From Terracoccus sp. 273MFTsu3.1 (GTDB taxonomy: Bacteria > Actinomycetota > Actinomycetes > Actinomycetales > Dermatophilaceae): a stretch of DNA of 64,000 bases. A program made the translations under genes and the position numbers. Shown in pieces: positions 1-11,787 of this stretch. Below the pieces are notes generated by a model. That model made no database searches, was not told the DNA's origin, and saw only the letters and a program-made list of their open reading frames with translations. Within the stretch, counting starts at the first letter, position 1. Each line of letters begins with the position of its first letter. The DNA lies in the NCBI RefSeq assembly GCF_000383675.1, contig NZ_KB911820.1:744001-808000 (forward strand), read 5' to 3'.

Positions 1-1412
1 GCGATCCGCTTGTCGGGAAGGTCCTTGGCGACGTCGACCTTGCGGCGGCGCACGATGCCCATGTCGATGACGGCGCGACGGGCCTCCGGGTAGAAGGCGC
101 GGTCGGCGGGCGTGTGCCCGGTCTCGTCGAGGCGCCGGGTGATCTCGGCGGTCGGCTTGCCGTCCTTGATCCAGCCGAGGAAGCGCCAGATCGCGTCGAA
201 GTCCTTGACGTCGTTGATGAGCGGCGTGCCCGTCAGGGCGATGAGGAGCGGGTCGCCGCCGGGCGTCGTCGACCGCAGCCGGTCGCCGAGGGCCAGGACC
301 TGCTGGGACCGCTGCGACTGGAGGTTCTTGATGAAGTGGGCCTCGTCGACGACCATCGAGCGGAAGCCGAAGCTCGAGAGCCACCCGAAGTGCCGGTCGA
401 GGATCTCGTAGTTGACGACGAACACGTCCGCGAAGGCGTCGACGTCGTTGCCGTCGCCGTGGATGACGGTGACCCGGCGCTGCGGCGTCCACCGCTCGAC
501 CTCACGGGCCCAGTTGATCTTCACGACGTTCGGCACGACGGCGAGCATCGGGTAGGCGCCGGCGATCGAGGCGGCCATGACCGACTGGGCCGTCTTGCCG
601 AGACCGGGCTCGTCGGCGAGCAGGAAGGTGCGGTGGCCCTCCTGGACGCTCTGGAGGAAGCGGGACTGGTGGACCATGAGCTGCGACCCGGGAGGGGAGA
701 AGCGGTCGATCTGCGGGGTCGGCGGCAGGTCCATCGAGGCTGCCTCGCCGCCGGCGCCCTGCTCGAAGGCGCGGTAGAGCGGGCTGAGCAGGTCCCAGCC
801 GGCGAGCCGGTTGGGAAGGTAGTCGCTCTGGGCGCGACCGACGTCGGGCGTCAGGAACGGGTTGGCGAGCGCGCGCGACGGCACCGACTGGGGCATCACC
901 TGGCGGGCCGCGATCTGCGGCGGGACGACCGGCCGCGGGGGCTCGGGCGCCTGGATGACGAGGTCCTCCTCGGCGAGCTCGGCGCCCGACTCGAGGAGCC
1001 AGTCGCGGCGCATCTGCTGGGCGGCCGGGCCGGGCTTGGCGTTCGCGTCGAGCAGCGTCAGCAGGCTCGTGTCGCGGGCCGCGATCTGCGCGAGGATCGT
1101 CGCGATGCCGTCGAGGCGCTTGAGCAGGTCGGCTCGGGTGGCCGACGGGATCGAGGCGTCCTCGCGGACCCGGGCGCGCTCGGACCGCATGAGCAGGGCC
1201 ACGACGAGGAACTTGGTCCGGTTCGTCGGGCTGGCCTTGCCCTTGCTCGAGACGCGGGACTCGACCTCGCGGACCCGCCGAGCGAGCACGGGGATGAGCG
1301 GCGCAGGGTCGTCCTTGCGCTGGGTGGCCTTCCGCTGACCGTGGTTCTGGCCGTTCTGCCCCTGCTTGGGGCCCTGGCCGTCGGTCGGTCGGCGGCGGAC
1401 GCGCGTTGCCAT
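1..1412 (-). CDS. SNF2-family DEAH helicase, 3' end outside the window
   Basis: Probable ATP-dependent DNA translocase/helicase of superfamily 2 (SNF2/SMARCAL1-like). About 470 residues are visible; the frame stays open to position 1, so the C-terminal helicase lobe is missing from the window. The ATG at 1412 follows an AGGAGG box three bases upstream. A Gln/Arg/Gly-rich basic start (residues 1-40) leads into a largely helical region that I do not recognise; the motor begins near residue 245, with motif I DEPGLGKT at 267-274 and motif II DEAH at 356-359. The DEAH/Walker pair is seen directly; the SNF2 assignment is family knowledge. The long plus-strand frame over the same DNA is its antisense shadow. 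Confidence 0.85.
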   Translation of the reverse strand, partial: MATRVRRRPTDGQGPKQGQNGQNHGQRKATQRKDDPAPLIPVLARRVREVESRVSSKGKASPTNRTKFLVVALLMRSERARVREDASIPSATRADLLKRLDGIATILAQIAARDTSLLTLLDANAKPGPAAQQMRRDWLLESGAELAEEDLVIQAPEPPRPVVPPQIAARQVMPQSVPSRALANPFLTPDVGRAQSDYLPNRLAGWDLLSPLYRAFEQGAGGEAASMDLPPTPQIDRFSPPGSQLMVHQSRFLQSVQEGHRTFLLADEPGLGKTAQSVMAASIAGAYPMLAVVPNVVKINWAREVERWTPQRRVTVIHGDGNDVDAFADVFVVNYEILDRHFGWLSSFGFRSMVVDEAHFIKNLQSQRSQQVLALGDRLRSTTPGGDPLLIALTGTPLINDVKDFDAIWRFLGWIKDGKPTAEITRRLDETGHTPADRAFYPEARRAVIDMGIVRRRKVDVAKDLPDKRI

Positions 1413-1656
1413 GTTCCTCCTGATGACGCGGAGGACGTCGAGCGGGCTGGGCCCCCGGACGACACCGTGCCTGACTGGGTCGGTGTCGGCGGCGGACTCG
1501 GCTCGAGTCCCGGTGGACGCGCATCGCGCGCCCCGTGCCCCGAGCGCCGGACCGGCGGTTGCGCCACTGACGGGCGCTTGGGACACCTCGACTCTACAGC
1601 CCGGCGGGCGCTGATCGGGTCGTATGCCGCGTGCTGGCCGTGAAGTGGCCGCGCGC

Positions 1657-2406
1657 TCAGCCGATGTTGACCCCGACGAGCGCGCCGATGGCATACGTCA
1701 CGCCCATGGCGAGCAGGCCGCCGGCGACGTTGCGCAGGACCGCCCGGGTGGCCGGGCTGCGTCCGAGGCGGGCGCTGACCGCTCCGGTCAGGGCGAGGGC
1801 CGCGGCGACGCTGACCACCGTGACGTGGATCCGGATCGAGGCCGGGCTGAAGGTGATGGTGAGCATCGGCAGGATCGCGCCGACGACGAAGGCGAGCATC
1901 GAGGCGCCGGCGGCGTGCCACGGGTTGGTCAGCTCGGTCGGGTCGATGCCGAGCTCGGCCTCGGCATGCGCCGTGAGCGCGTCGTGGGCCGTGAGCTCGC
2001 GCGCGACCTCGGCGGCCAGCTCGCGGCGCATCCCCTTGGCCTCGTAGAGCTGGGTCAGCTCCTCGAGCTCGCCCTCGGGGTCCTCGTGCAGCTCCTTGCG
2101 CTCGAGCGTCAGGAGCGCGCGTTCGGAGTCACGCTGGGTGCTGACCGAGACGTACTCGCCGGCAGCCATCGACATGGCACCGGCGGACAGCGCGGCGATG
2201 CCCGCGAGGATGATCGCGGCCTTGTCGGCGGTCGCACCCGCGACGCCGACGACGACGCCGGCGGTCGACACGATGCCGTCGTTGGCGCCCAGGACGCCGG
2301 CGCGGAGCCAGTTGAGGCGCGCGCCGACGTTGGCGTCGTGCGGCTCGTCGCGGTCGTGGCCGTTGTCGACGGGCGTGGGCTCGTCGGACGCTCGCACGTC
2401 GGACAT
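1657..2406 (-). CDS. VIT1/CCC1-family iron/manganese transporter
   Basis: 249-residue membrane protein of the VIT (vacuolar iron transporter, CCC1-like) family, expected in the cytoplasmic membrane moving Fe2+ or Mn2+. Family signature at the first helix: GANDGIVSTAGVVVGVAGA around residues 40-60, then a second helix with the AGAMSMAAGEYVSVSTQ segment. A Glu-rich cytoplasmic stretch (about 95-150, RKELHEDPEGELEELTQLYEAKG) corresponds to the metal-binding helices of the family. Three more hydrophobic segments follow to the C-terminus. Start ATG at 2406 is the first Met before the conserved part; longer upstream frames are rich in Arg/Ser and look non-coding. Divergent from the hybrid kinase at 2579. 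Confidence 0.9.
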   Translation of the reverse strand: MSDVRASDEPTPVDNGHDRDEPHDANVGARLNWLRAGVLGANDGIVSTAGVVVGVAGATADKAAIILAGIAALSAGAMSMAAGEYVSVSTQRDSERALLTLERKELHEDPEGELEELTQLYEAKGMRRELAAEVARELTAHDALTAHAEAELGIDPTELTNPWHAAGASMLAFVVGAILPMLTITFSPASIRIHVTVVSVAAALALTGAVSARLGRSPATRAVLRNVAGGLLAMGVTYAIGALVGVNIG

Positions 2407-2578
2407 GGGTGGTGCTCCGATCGAGGGTGAGGCGGTGGGGAGCGGTGCCCGTCGATCGTGGCACCCGCCGGGGACGCTGTCACCGAAGGCGAGGCTCACC
2501 TGCGGTGCGCCCGCCCTCCCACGCCGAAAAGAGCGCGCCATCCGGGCGCCACGGCCCGACATGCGCGAGGATCGGGAC

Positions 2579-5773
<3,195 letters not shown>

Positions 5774-6478
5774 TCAGGTCGTCGTGGTGCTGCCGGACGA
5801 GCTCGAGTCGTCCTGGCCCGGGTCCTGGCTCGGGTCCTGGTCGGAGAACGGGTCGATGCCCTGACCGAGCTGCTGGAGCAGGTCCTGGGGGTCGAGCTGG
5901 CCCAGCTGGTTCGGGTCGATGCCGCCCAGTCCGCCACCCGGCACGCCGTTCTGGAGGTTGGGCAGCTGCTGCGGGGTCGTGCCCTGCTGGTTGGGGTTCT
6001 GGTTCGTCAGGCCCTGCTGGCCCCCCGGGAACTGGAAGCCGCGGCCACCGCCCGGACCGCGGAAGCCCGTGTCACCACCCGTCGACCCGGCGGGCATGGC
6101 GGCCGCGGCACCGATGGCACCCGCAGACGTCAGCACGAGCGCGAGCCCGGCGGTCACCGCCGTCTTCTTCGCGTTCCACCGGGGCCCGTCACCGGTCGCC
6201 GCCACGCCGGCCGGCTTCTCGCGGACCGCCCTCTCGCGGACCGGCAGGCCGGTGGGTGAGAGCGGCACGTCGGGACCGGCGAGGGGGGCCGCGGTCCCCG
6301 GCGACACGGCATACGCGTACGGCGTGGCCGGTGGCGTCACCGGCATCTCGGTCGTCGTCGCCGACGGGAGCTGCTGGGTGTCGTCGGCGGGGTGGGCGGC
6401 CGGCGCGTTCGGGTCGAACTGCGGCAGCGCGGGCGTCGGCTGCGACGCCGGGACCTGTGGCGTGGACTCGTTGCTCAT
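5774..6478 (-). CDS. single-pass membrane or secreted low-complexity protein
   Basis: 234 residues, function unknown. N-terminal half is Pro/Thr/Ala-rich and probably cytoplasmic; a single hydrophobic segment (about residues 112-136, KKTAVTAGLALVLTSAGAIG) should act as a membrane anchor or internal signal; the C-terminal half is Gln/Asn/Gly/Pro-rich (PNQQGTTPQQLPNLQNG) and ends in an acidic, Ser/Thr tail, the type of sequence found in exposed unstructured wall-associated regions. It is divergent from the response regulator at 6619, and the shared 140-base gap holds the CACAG repeats, so it is a candidate target of that regulator (inference). ATG 6478 is chosen because codons further upstream lose this composition. 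Confidence 0.7.
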   Translation of the reverse strand: MSNESTPQVPASQPTPALPQFDPNAPAAHPADDTQQLPSATTTEMPVTPPATPYAYAVSPGTAAPLAGPDVPLSPTGLPVRERAVREKPAGVAATGDGPRWNAKKTAVTAGLALVLTSAGAIGAAAAMPAGSTGGDTGFRGPGGGRGFQFPGGQQGLTNQNPNQQGTTPQQLPNLQNGVPGGGLGGIDPNQLGQLDPQDLLQQLGQGIDPFSDQDPSQDPGQDDSSSSGSTTTT

Positions 6479-6546
6479 GGGGCCAACGGTCGGGCGGCTG
6501 CCTGTGCGGGTGCTGTGGCGCAGCCATCGAGCCGCTGGGACTTCGG

Positions 6547-6573
6547 GACAGTCATCCCACAGGATTCGCACAG
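6547..6573. promoter_or_regulatory. triple 11-base direct repeat, candidate response-regulator operator
   Basis: GACAG at 6547, CACAG at 6558 and CACAG at 6569 are spaced exactly 11 bases apart, one helical turn each, as expected for head-to-tail binding of an OmpR/PhoB-type regulator. Two more CACAG copies, 5 bases apart, follow at 6586 and 6591. The block lies between the low-complexity protein (minus) and the regulator gene (plus), about 50 bases before the regulator start. Similar pairs occur at 9123 and 16919. That the neighbouring regulator binds here is inference. Confidence 0.55.
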
Positions 6574-6618
6574 GAAGGTACTGGTCACAGCACAGGCCCA
6601 GGGGTTTCACTGGATGAC

Positions 6619-7356
6619 ATGAGCGAGAAGACCAAGCCCGCAGCGGCGCGACTCCAGCGACTCGACGGCTCCCCGGTGCGGGTGCTCGTCGTCGACGACG
6701 AGGCCAACCTCACCGAGCTGCTCGGCATGGCCCTGCGCTACGAGGGCTGGGAGGTGCGCGCCGCCGGCACCGGCATGGAGGCCGTGCGCGCGGCCCGCGA
6801 GTTCGACCCCGACGCCGTCGTGCTCGACATGATGCTCCCCGACTTCGACGGCCTCGAGGTGCTGCGACGCATGCGTGCCGACAACAGCAACGTGCCCGTC
6901 CTCTTCCTCACCGCGAAGGACGCCGTCGAGGACCGCGTCTCGGGTCTCACCGCGGGTGGCGACGACTACGTCACGAAGCCGTTCTCGCTCGAGGAGGTCG
7001 TCGCACGCGTCCGTGCCCTCATGCGCCGCACGACCATCGCCGTGTCGGCGTCCGACTCGGTGCTCGTCGTCGGTGACCTCACCCTCGACGAGGACAGCCA
7101 CGAGGTGATGCGCGGCAGCGAGGAGATCCACCTGACCGCAACGGAGTTCGAGCTGCTGCGCTACCTCATGCGCAACCCCAAGCGGGTCCTCTCGAAGGCG
7201 CAGATCCTCGACCGCGTGTGGAACTACGACTTCGGCGGCCAGGCCAACGTCGTCGAGCTCTACATCTCCTACCTGCGCAAGAAGATCGACGCGGGTCGCG
7301 AGCCGATGATCCACACCATGCGAGGAGCTGGGTATGTCCTCAAGCCGGCCGCCTGA
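6619..7356 (+). CDS. OmpR/PhoB-type response regulator
   Basis: 245 residues. Receiver domain (about 20-135): acidic pair in VLVVDDEAN, phospho-acceptor Asp 70 in VVLDMMLPDFDG, Thr/Lys in LTAKD and YVTKPF (Lys 120). C-terminal winged-helix Trans_reg_C domain (about 150-243) with LTATEFELLRYLMRNPKRVLS and VVELYISYLRKKID, ending in the typical RGAGYVL. It overlaps the following kinase gene by 23 bases, so the two are translated from one mRNA. The upstream region carries 11-base CACAG repeats, consistent with autoregulation. Resembles actinobacterial TrcR/MprA-like regulators; orthology to a named one cannot be decided by eye. Confidence 0.95.
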   Translation: MSEKTKPAAARLQRLDGSPVRVLVVDDEANLTELLGMALRYEGWEVRAAGTGMEAVRAAREFDPDAVVLDMMLPDFDGLEVLRRMRADNSNVPVLFLTAKDAVEDRVSGLTAGGDDYVTKPFSLEEVVARVRALMRRTTIAVSASDSVLVVGDLTLDEDSHEVMRGSEEIHLTATEFELLRYLMRNPKRVLSKAQILDRVWNYDFGGQANVVELYISYLRKKIDAGREPMIHTMRGAGYVLKPAA

Positions 7357-9076
7357 GGCGGGCACCGAGCTGCCGAGCCGCGCGGACCTGCCCGACGACG
7401 ACGGCGCAGGTGCGCCCGACATCTTCCCCGAGGGTGTCGGCTTCCGTGACGAGAGCGACGACCCGATGACGTATGCCGTCCAGGCACCCGCCGCAGACAC
7501 GCCGCGTCCCGGGGCCGGCGTGGACGAGGACGCCGATGCCCGGGTGCCGCTGGGCCGGCGGCTCGCCGACGCCCGTGACCAGGTGCGTCCGTGGTCGGCC
7601 TGGACGCTGCGCGCCAAGCTCGTCGCCTCGATGCTGGCGCTCTTCACCGTCCTCAGTCTCGCGACCGGGGCCTTCACGGTCGTCGCCCTCGACCGCCAGC
7701 TGACCGGGCAGGTCGACGACCAGCTCCACGAGTCGTTCTCGCGCATCCTGAGCGGGGGGCCCCTCCCCGACTTCAGCGTGAGCGGGGACGACGAACGGCG
7801 CTTCGGAGGCCCGGGCGACGAGGGGCTCAACGCCTTCCTCCCCACGAAACCGACGAGCCTGTTCCCGACGGACGTCGGGAAGGCGACGTCACTGGACAAG
7901 CAGCCGACCAACCTCACGGCGTCGCAGCTGCAGCTCCTTGCCGGGGCGGGGCTCGGTCCCAACGCCACGGACATCGACCTCGGTGGGAACCTCGGGACCT
8001 ACCGCGTCATCGCGACGTACCAGACGCTCCGGCCGAGGGGGAGCCTCCCGACGTCGCCTGACGCGTCGCCGGGTGTCCTCGTGGTCGGACTGCCGATGGC
8101 GCAGCAGCAGCGCACCGTCCAGCAGATGGTGGTCCTCGCGATCAGCACCGTCGCAGCCGGCCTCATCCTCGTGGCCCTCATCGGGACGTGGCTCGTGCGA
8201 CGCAACCTCGAACCGCTCCGTCGACTGGCCGCGACGGCGACGAAGGTCTCCCAGACCCCGCTCGACTCGGGCAAGGTCGCGCTCGCCGAGCGGGTCGACC
8301 CCGCCGACACCGACACCCGCACCGAGGTGGGGCAGGTGGGCGCCGCCTTCAACGAGATGCTCGACCACGTCGACGAGGCGCTCAACGCCCGCCACCAGAG
8401 CGAGCAGCGGGTGCGGCAGTTCGTCGCCGACGCCTCGCACGAGCTGCGCACGCCGCTCGCCTCGATCAAGGGCTACGCCGAGCTGTCGCGTCGCGAGCCC
8501 GACCCCGTCCCGCCGACGGTGACCCACGCGATGGGCCGCATCGAGTCGGAGGCCGACCGGATGGGCTCGCTCGTAGAGGACCTGCTCCTGCTCGCGCGTC
8601 TCGACGCCGGCCGTCCTCTCGAGCAGGCCCCGGTCGACATGTCGATGCTCGTCATCAACGCCGTGAGCGACGCGCACGCGGCCTCGCCCAGCCACCGCTG
8701 GGAGCTCGACCTGCCGCCCGAGCCCGTCGAGGTGACGGGTGACGGTGCACGTCTGCACCAGGTCGTGGCCAACCTCCTCGCCAACGCGCGGACGCACACC
8801 CCGGACGGCACGCGCGTCACGACGTCGGTGCGCCCCGAGGGTGAGTGGGTGCGGGTCGCCGTCCACGACGACGGCCCGGGTGTGCCGGATGCCCTGCAGC
8901 CCAACGTGTTCGAGCGCTTCGCCCGTGGCGATGACGCGCGTGTGCGGGACGGGGGCAGCACTGGTCTGGGTCTCTCGATCGTCGCTGCGGTCAGCAAGGC
9001 GCACGGCGGTCGTGTCGAGCTCGACAGCCGACCCGGCGACACGACCTTCAGCCTGCTCCTCCCCGCCGCCACCTGA
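7334..9076 (+). CDS. membrane sensor histidine kinase, partner of the 6619 regulator
   Basis: 580 residues. A long Asp/Pro-rich cytoplasmic N-terminus (1-90) precedes TM1 (about 95-119). An extracytoplasmic sensor loop (about 120-262) follows, then TM2 (about 265-290), HAMP (290-355), HisKA with ASHELRTPL (phospho-His 369) and an ATPase domain with ANLLANARTHT, DDGPGVP and GSTGLGLSIV. The start ATG lies inside the last codons of the regulator gene with a GAGGAG box 6 bases upstream. The sensor loop resembles no domain I know, so the stimulus is unknown; downstream glycosyltransferase and GtrA genes hint at a cell-envelope signal. Confidence 0.95.
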   Translation: MSSSRPPEAGTELPSRADLPDDDGAGAPDIFPEGVGFRDESDDPMTYAVQAPAADTPRPGAGVDEDADARVPLGRRLADARDQVRPWSAWTLRAKLVASMLALFTVLSLATGAFTVVALDRQLTGQVDDQLHESFSRILSGGPLPDFSVSGDDERRFGGPGDEGLNAFLPTKPTSLFPTDVGKATSLDKQPTNLTASQLQLLAGAGLGPNATDIDLGGNLGTYRVIATYQTLRPRGSLPTSPDASPGVLVVGLPMAQQQRTVQQMVVLAISTVAAGLILVALIGTWLVRRNLEPLRRLAATATKVSQTPLDSGKVALAERVDPADTDTRTEVGQVGAAFNEMLDHVDEALNARHQSEQRVRQFVADASHELRTPLASIKGYAELSRREPDPVPPTVTHAMGRIESEADRMGSLVEDLLLLARLDAGRPLEQAPVDMSMLVINAVSDAHAASPSHRWELDLPPEPVEVTGDGARLHQVVANLLANARTHTPDGTRVTTSVRPEGEWVRVAVHDDGPGVPDALQPNVFERFARGDDARVRDGGSTGLGLSIVAAVSKAHGGRVELDSRPGDTTFSLLLPAAT

Positions 9077-9122
9077 CGCGCCACGGCGTCGCCCGGAGCT
9101 CATGCCCGCACCAAAGTCGGGA

Positions 9123-9138
9123 CATAGCAACCGCACAG
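9123..9138 (+). promoter_or_regulatory. 11-base direct repeat before the GT39 gene
   Basis: CATAG at 9123 and CACAG at 9134, 11 bases apart. The second copy begins 27 bases before the ATG at 9161, the same distance as in the site at 16919 before the small secreted peptide. Candidate binding site of the adjacent OmpR-type regulator; inference from spacing and position. Confidence 0.5.
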
Positions 9139-9160
9139 TCCCGGGTTCGACGGTAGGGAC

Positions 9161-11242
9161 ATGGACACGATGACCCTCACCACCACGGGCCCCGCGGGCA
9201 GCACCGCGCCGGCGCCCGTCGGGCCGGCGGACGCCCGCCCCCAGACCACGCAGCCCGCCAGCCGTGCGGGTCGTCCCGGCCGGCTCCAGCGCCTCTGGCG
9301 CGGAGCCGACGCCGACCCGTCGTGGGCGCGCCCCGCGCTCCTCGGCCTGCTGCTCGTCACGCTCGTGCTCTACACGTGGAACCTGACGGCGAGCGGCTAC
9401 GCGAACTCCTTCTACTCCGCGGCCGTCCAGGCGGGCAGCGACAGCTGGAAGGCATTCTTCTTCGGCAGCTCCGACGCCGCGAGCTCGATCACCGTCGACA
9501 AGCCGCCGGCCTCCCTGTGGGTGATGGCCCTCTCGGTGCGGCTCCTCGGTCTCAGCTCCTTCGCGATCCTGCTGCCGCAGGCGCTCATGGGTGTCGCGAC
9601 GGTCGGCGTCGTCTACGCGACGGTCAAGCGCCACTTCGGCGCGGCGGCCGGACTCATCGCCGGTGTCGTCCTCGCGTTGACGCCCGTCGCGGCGTTGATG
9701 TTCACCTTCAACAACCCCGACGCGCTCCTGACGCTCCTCATGGCGCTCGGCGCCTGGGCCACGATCAAGGCGATCGAGCAGGCTTCGCCGAAGTGGATGA
9801 TGATCGTCGGCGTCTTCGTCGGCCTCGGCTTCCTCACCAAGACCCTCCAGGTCCTGCTCGTCGTGCCCTTCTTCGGGCTCGCTTACCTCGTCGCGGCCCC
9901 GACGACGCTGCGCAAGCGGATCGTCCACTCGCTGCTCGCCGTCGGCACCATGGTCCTCTCGGCCGGCTGGTGGGTCGCGATCGTCGAGCTCGTGCCGGCC
10001 TCGGCCCGTCCCTACATCGGTGGTAGCCAGACCAACTCGTTCCTCGAGCTGACCTTCGGCTACAACGGCCTCGGTCGCCTCAGCGGTGACGAGACCGGCT
10101 CGGTCGGCGGTGGCGGAGCGACCGCAGGTGGAGGCATGTGGGGCTCGACGGGCCTCTTCCGGATGTTCTCCTCGAGTGTCGGCGACCAGGTCTCGTGGCT
10201 CATCCCGAGCGCGCTGATCCTGCTCGCCGCCGGCCTCTGGCTGCGCGGCCGTCGCCCGCGCACCGACCTGCGCCGCGCCGCCTACCTCGTCTGGGGAGGC
10301 TGGCTCGTCGTCACGATGCTCGTCTTCTCCTTCATGGCCGGCATCTTCCACGAGTACTACACGGTGGCGCTGGCCCCCGCGATCGGTGCGGTCGTCGGCA
10401 TGGGTGCGGTCGAGGCCTGGCAGCGCCGTTCGAGCGCGGTCGGCACGATCGCCCTCGCGGCGGCGACCGCGGCCGCCGCGACGTGGAGCTTCATCCTGCT
10501 GTCACGGACGACGGCCTACGGCGACTGGCTGCGCATCTCGGTCCTCGCGGTCGGCATGGCCGCCGCCCTGCTCATCCTCGCGACCCGCTGGATGCACGCC
10601 CGCGCCGTCCCGTTCGTGCTTGCCGCGGCCCTCGTCGCGGGCCTCGCCGGCCCGGGTGCGTATGCCGTGTCGACCACGGCCCAGGGCCACAGCGGGTCCA
10701 TCGTGACCGCCGGACCCGCCGGACCCGCCGGCTCCAGCCGCGGCCCCGGTGGTGCCGGCGGCCCGGGCGGCACGCCGCCGCAGCTGCCCGGCCAGACCGG
10801 CACGACCCAGCAGGGCGCCAACGGCACGACGCAGGGCGGTCCGCAGACGGGTGGGGCCGGTGGCGGCATGGGCGGTCTGCTCGACGCCTCGACGCCGAGC
10901 ACGGCAGTCGTCGCGGCCCTCTCGGCCGATGCCGGAAGCTACACGTGGGTCGCCGCAGCCGTCGGATCCCAGACGGCGGCCGGTCTGCAGCTCGGCACGC
11001 AGCTGCCCGTGATGGCGATCGGAGGATTCAACGGCTCCGACCCGAGCCCGACGCTCGCGCAGTTCCAGCAGTACGTCGCGAACGGCCAGATCCACTACTT
11101 CGCCGGTGGCGCAAGGGGATTCGGCAACCAGAACGGTGGCAGCAGCGCCTCGTCGGAGATCAGCTCGTGGGTGCAGGCGAACTTCACCCCGGTCACGATC
11201 GACGGCTCGACGTTCTACGACCTGACCCAGCCCCTCCAGTGA
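9161..11242 (+). CDS. ArnT-like GT39 family glycosyltransferase
   Basis: 693-residue polytopic membrane enzyme, expected to transfer a sugar from a polyprenyl-phosphate carrier on the outer face of the membrane. A cytoplasmic Pro/Ala-rich N-terminus precedes TM1 (about 57-72); the acceptor/donor loop contains ASGYANSFYSAAVQ and the family motif DKPP (113-116), followed by about ten further helices. After residue 500 a Gly/Pro/Gln/Thr-rich linker (about 510-580) leads to a conserved soluble C-terminal domain (about 585-693, VVAALSADAGSYTWVAA to the end), as in actinobacterial ArnT-like proteins. ATG 9170 is an alternative start. GtrA follows with a 4-base overlap, a common pairing in glycan modification. 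Confidence 0.88.
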   Translation: MDTMTLTTTGPAGSTAPAPVGPADARPQTTQPASRAGRPGRLQRLWRGADADPSWARPALLGLLLVTLVLYTWNLTASGYANSFYSAAVQAGSDSWKAFFFGSSDAASSITVDKPPASLWVMALSVRLLGLSSFAILLPQALMGVATVGVVYATVKRHFGAAAGLIAGVVLALTPVAALMFTFNNPDALLTLLMALGAWATIKAIEQASPKWMMIVGVFVGLGFLTKTLQVLLVVPFFGLAYLVAAPTTLRKRIVHSLLAVGTMVLSAGWWVAIVELVPASARPYIGGSQTNSFLELTFGYNGLGRLSGDETGSVGGGGATAGGGMWGSTGLFRMFSSSVGDQVSWLIPSALILLAAGLWLRGRRPRTDLRRAAYLVWGGWLVVTMLVFSFMAGIFHEYYTVALAPAIGAVVGMGAVEAWQRRSSAVGTIALAAATAAAATWSFILLSRTTAYGDWLRISVLAVGMAAALLILATRWMHARAVPFVLAAALVAGLAGPGAYAVSTTAQGHSGSIVTAGPAGPAGSSRGPGGAGGPGGTPPQLPGQTGTTQQGANGTTQGGPQTGGAGGGMGGLLDASTPSTAVVAALSADAGSYTWVAAAVGSQTAAGLQLGTQLPVMAIGGFNGSDPSPTLAQFQQYVANGQIHYFAGGARGFGNQNGGSSASSEISSWVQANFTPVTIDGSTFYDLTQPLQ

Positions 11243-11760
11243 CGACGGTGACGACGGTGACGAGCACGTCGGACTCCGCGCCGGTGTCCCGAGCCCGCCT
11301 CTCGCAGCAGGTCATCCGCTTCGCCGGCGTCGGAGTCGTCTCCACCGCCCTGCACCTCGGCCTCTTTGCGGCCCTGGTGCGGGGCGGTGCCCCGTCCCAG
11401 CTGGCCAACGGCGTTGCCCTCGTCATCGCCACGGTCGTCAACACCGGCCTCAACCGGGCCTGGACCTTCGGGGTGTCGGGGCGCCGCAACCTCGTGACGC
11501 ACCACGGTCAGGCTCTCGTCATCTTCGCGATCACGTATGCCGCCACGACCGTCGCGCTCGCGGTGCTCGGCGCGCTCGCACCGTCCGCGGGGACGCTCGT
11601 CCAGACCCTCGTCGTCGCCGTGGCCAACGTCCTGTCGACGGCGCTGCGGTTCGTGGCGATGCGCCGGTGGATCTTCCGCACACCGGCCGGCCCGACGGAC
11701 CGCCACGACCCGGCATACGCGAGCAGTGGTGTGCTCGAGAGCCCGCCGGGCGAGCACTGA
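11239..11760 (+). CDS. GtrA-family membrane protein
   Basis: 173 residues with four predicted helices (about 25-45, 52-70, 90-115, 122-142), typical of GtrA proteins that help flip or present polyprenyl-phosphate-linked sugars. Conserved features seen: VIRFAGVGVVSTALHLGLF, NTGLNRAWTF and a C-terminal RFVAMRRWIF. The start is within a tandem repeat holding three in-frame GTG codons at 11239, 11248 and 11257; GTG 11239 overlaps the GT39 stop as GTGA. Position after the glycosyltransferase implies it supplies or positions the same lipid-linked sugar (inference). Confidence 0.88.
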   Translation: MTTVTTVTSTSDSAPVSRARLSQQVIRFAGVGVVSTALHLGLFAALVRGGAPSQLANGVALVIATVVNTGLNRAWTFGVSGRRNLVTHHGQALVIFAITYAATTVALAVLGALAPSAGTLVQTLVVAVANVLSTALRFVAMRRWIFRTPAGPTDRHDPAYASSGVLESPPGEH

Positions 11761-11787
11761 CGGCGGTCCGTCGGGACGCGCGGGCTC

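Noticed and set aside
114-1643. 509-residue plus-strand frame at the window start
   Set aside because: Opposite strand carries helicase motifs DEPGLGKT and DEAH with a good ribosome site; the plus-strand frame has none.
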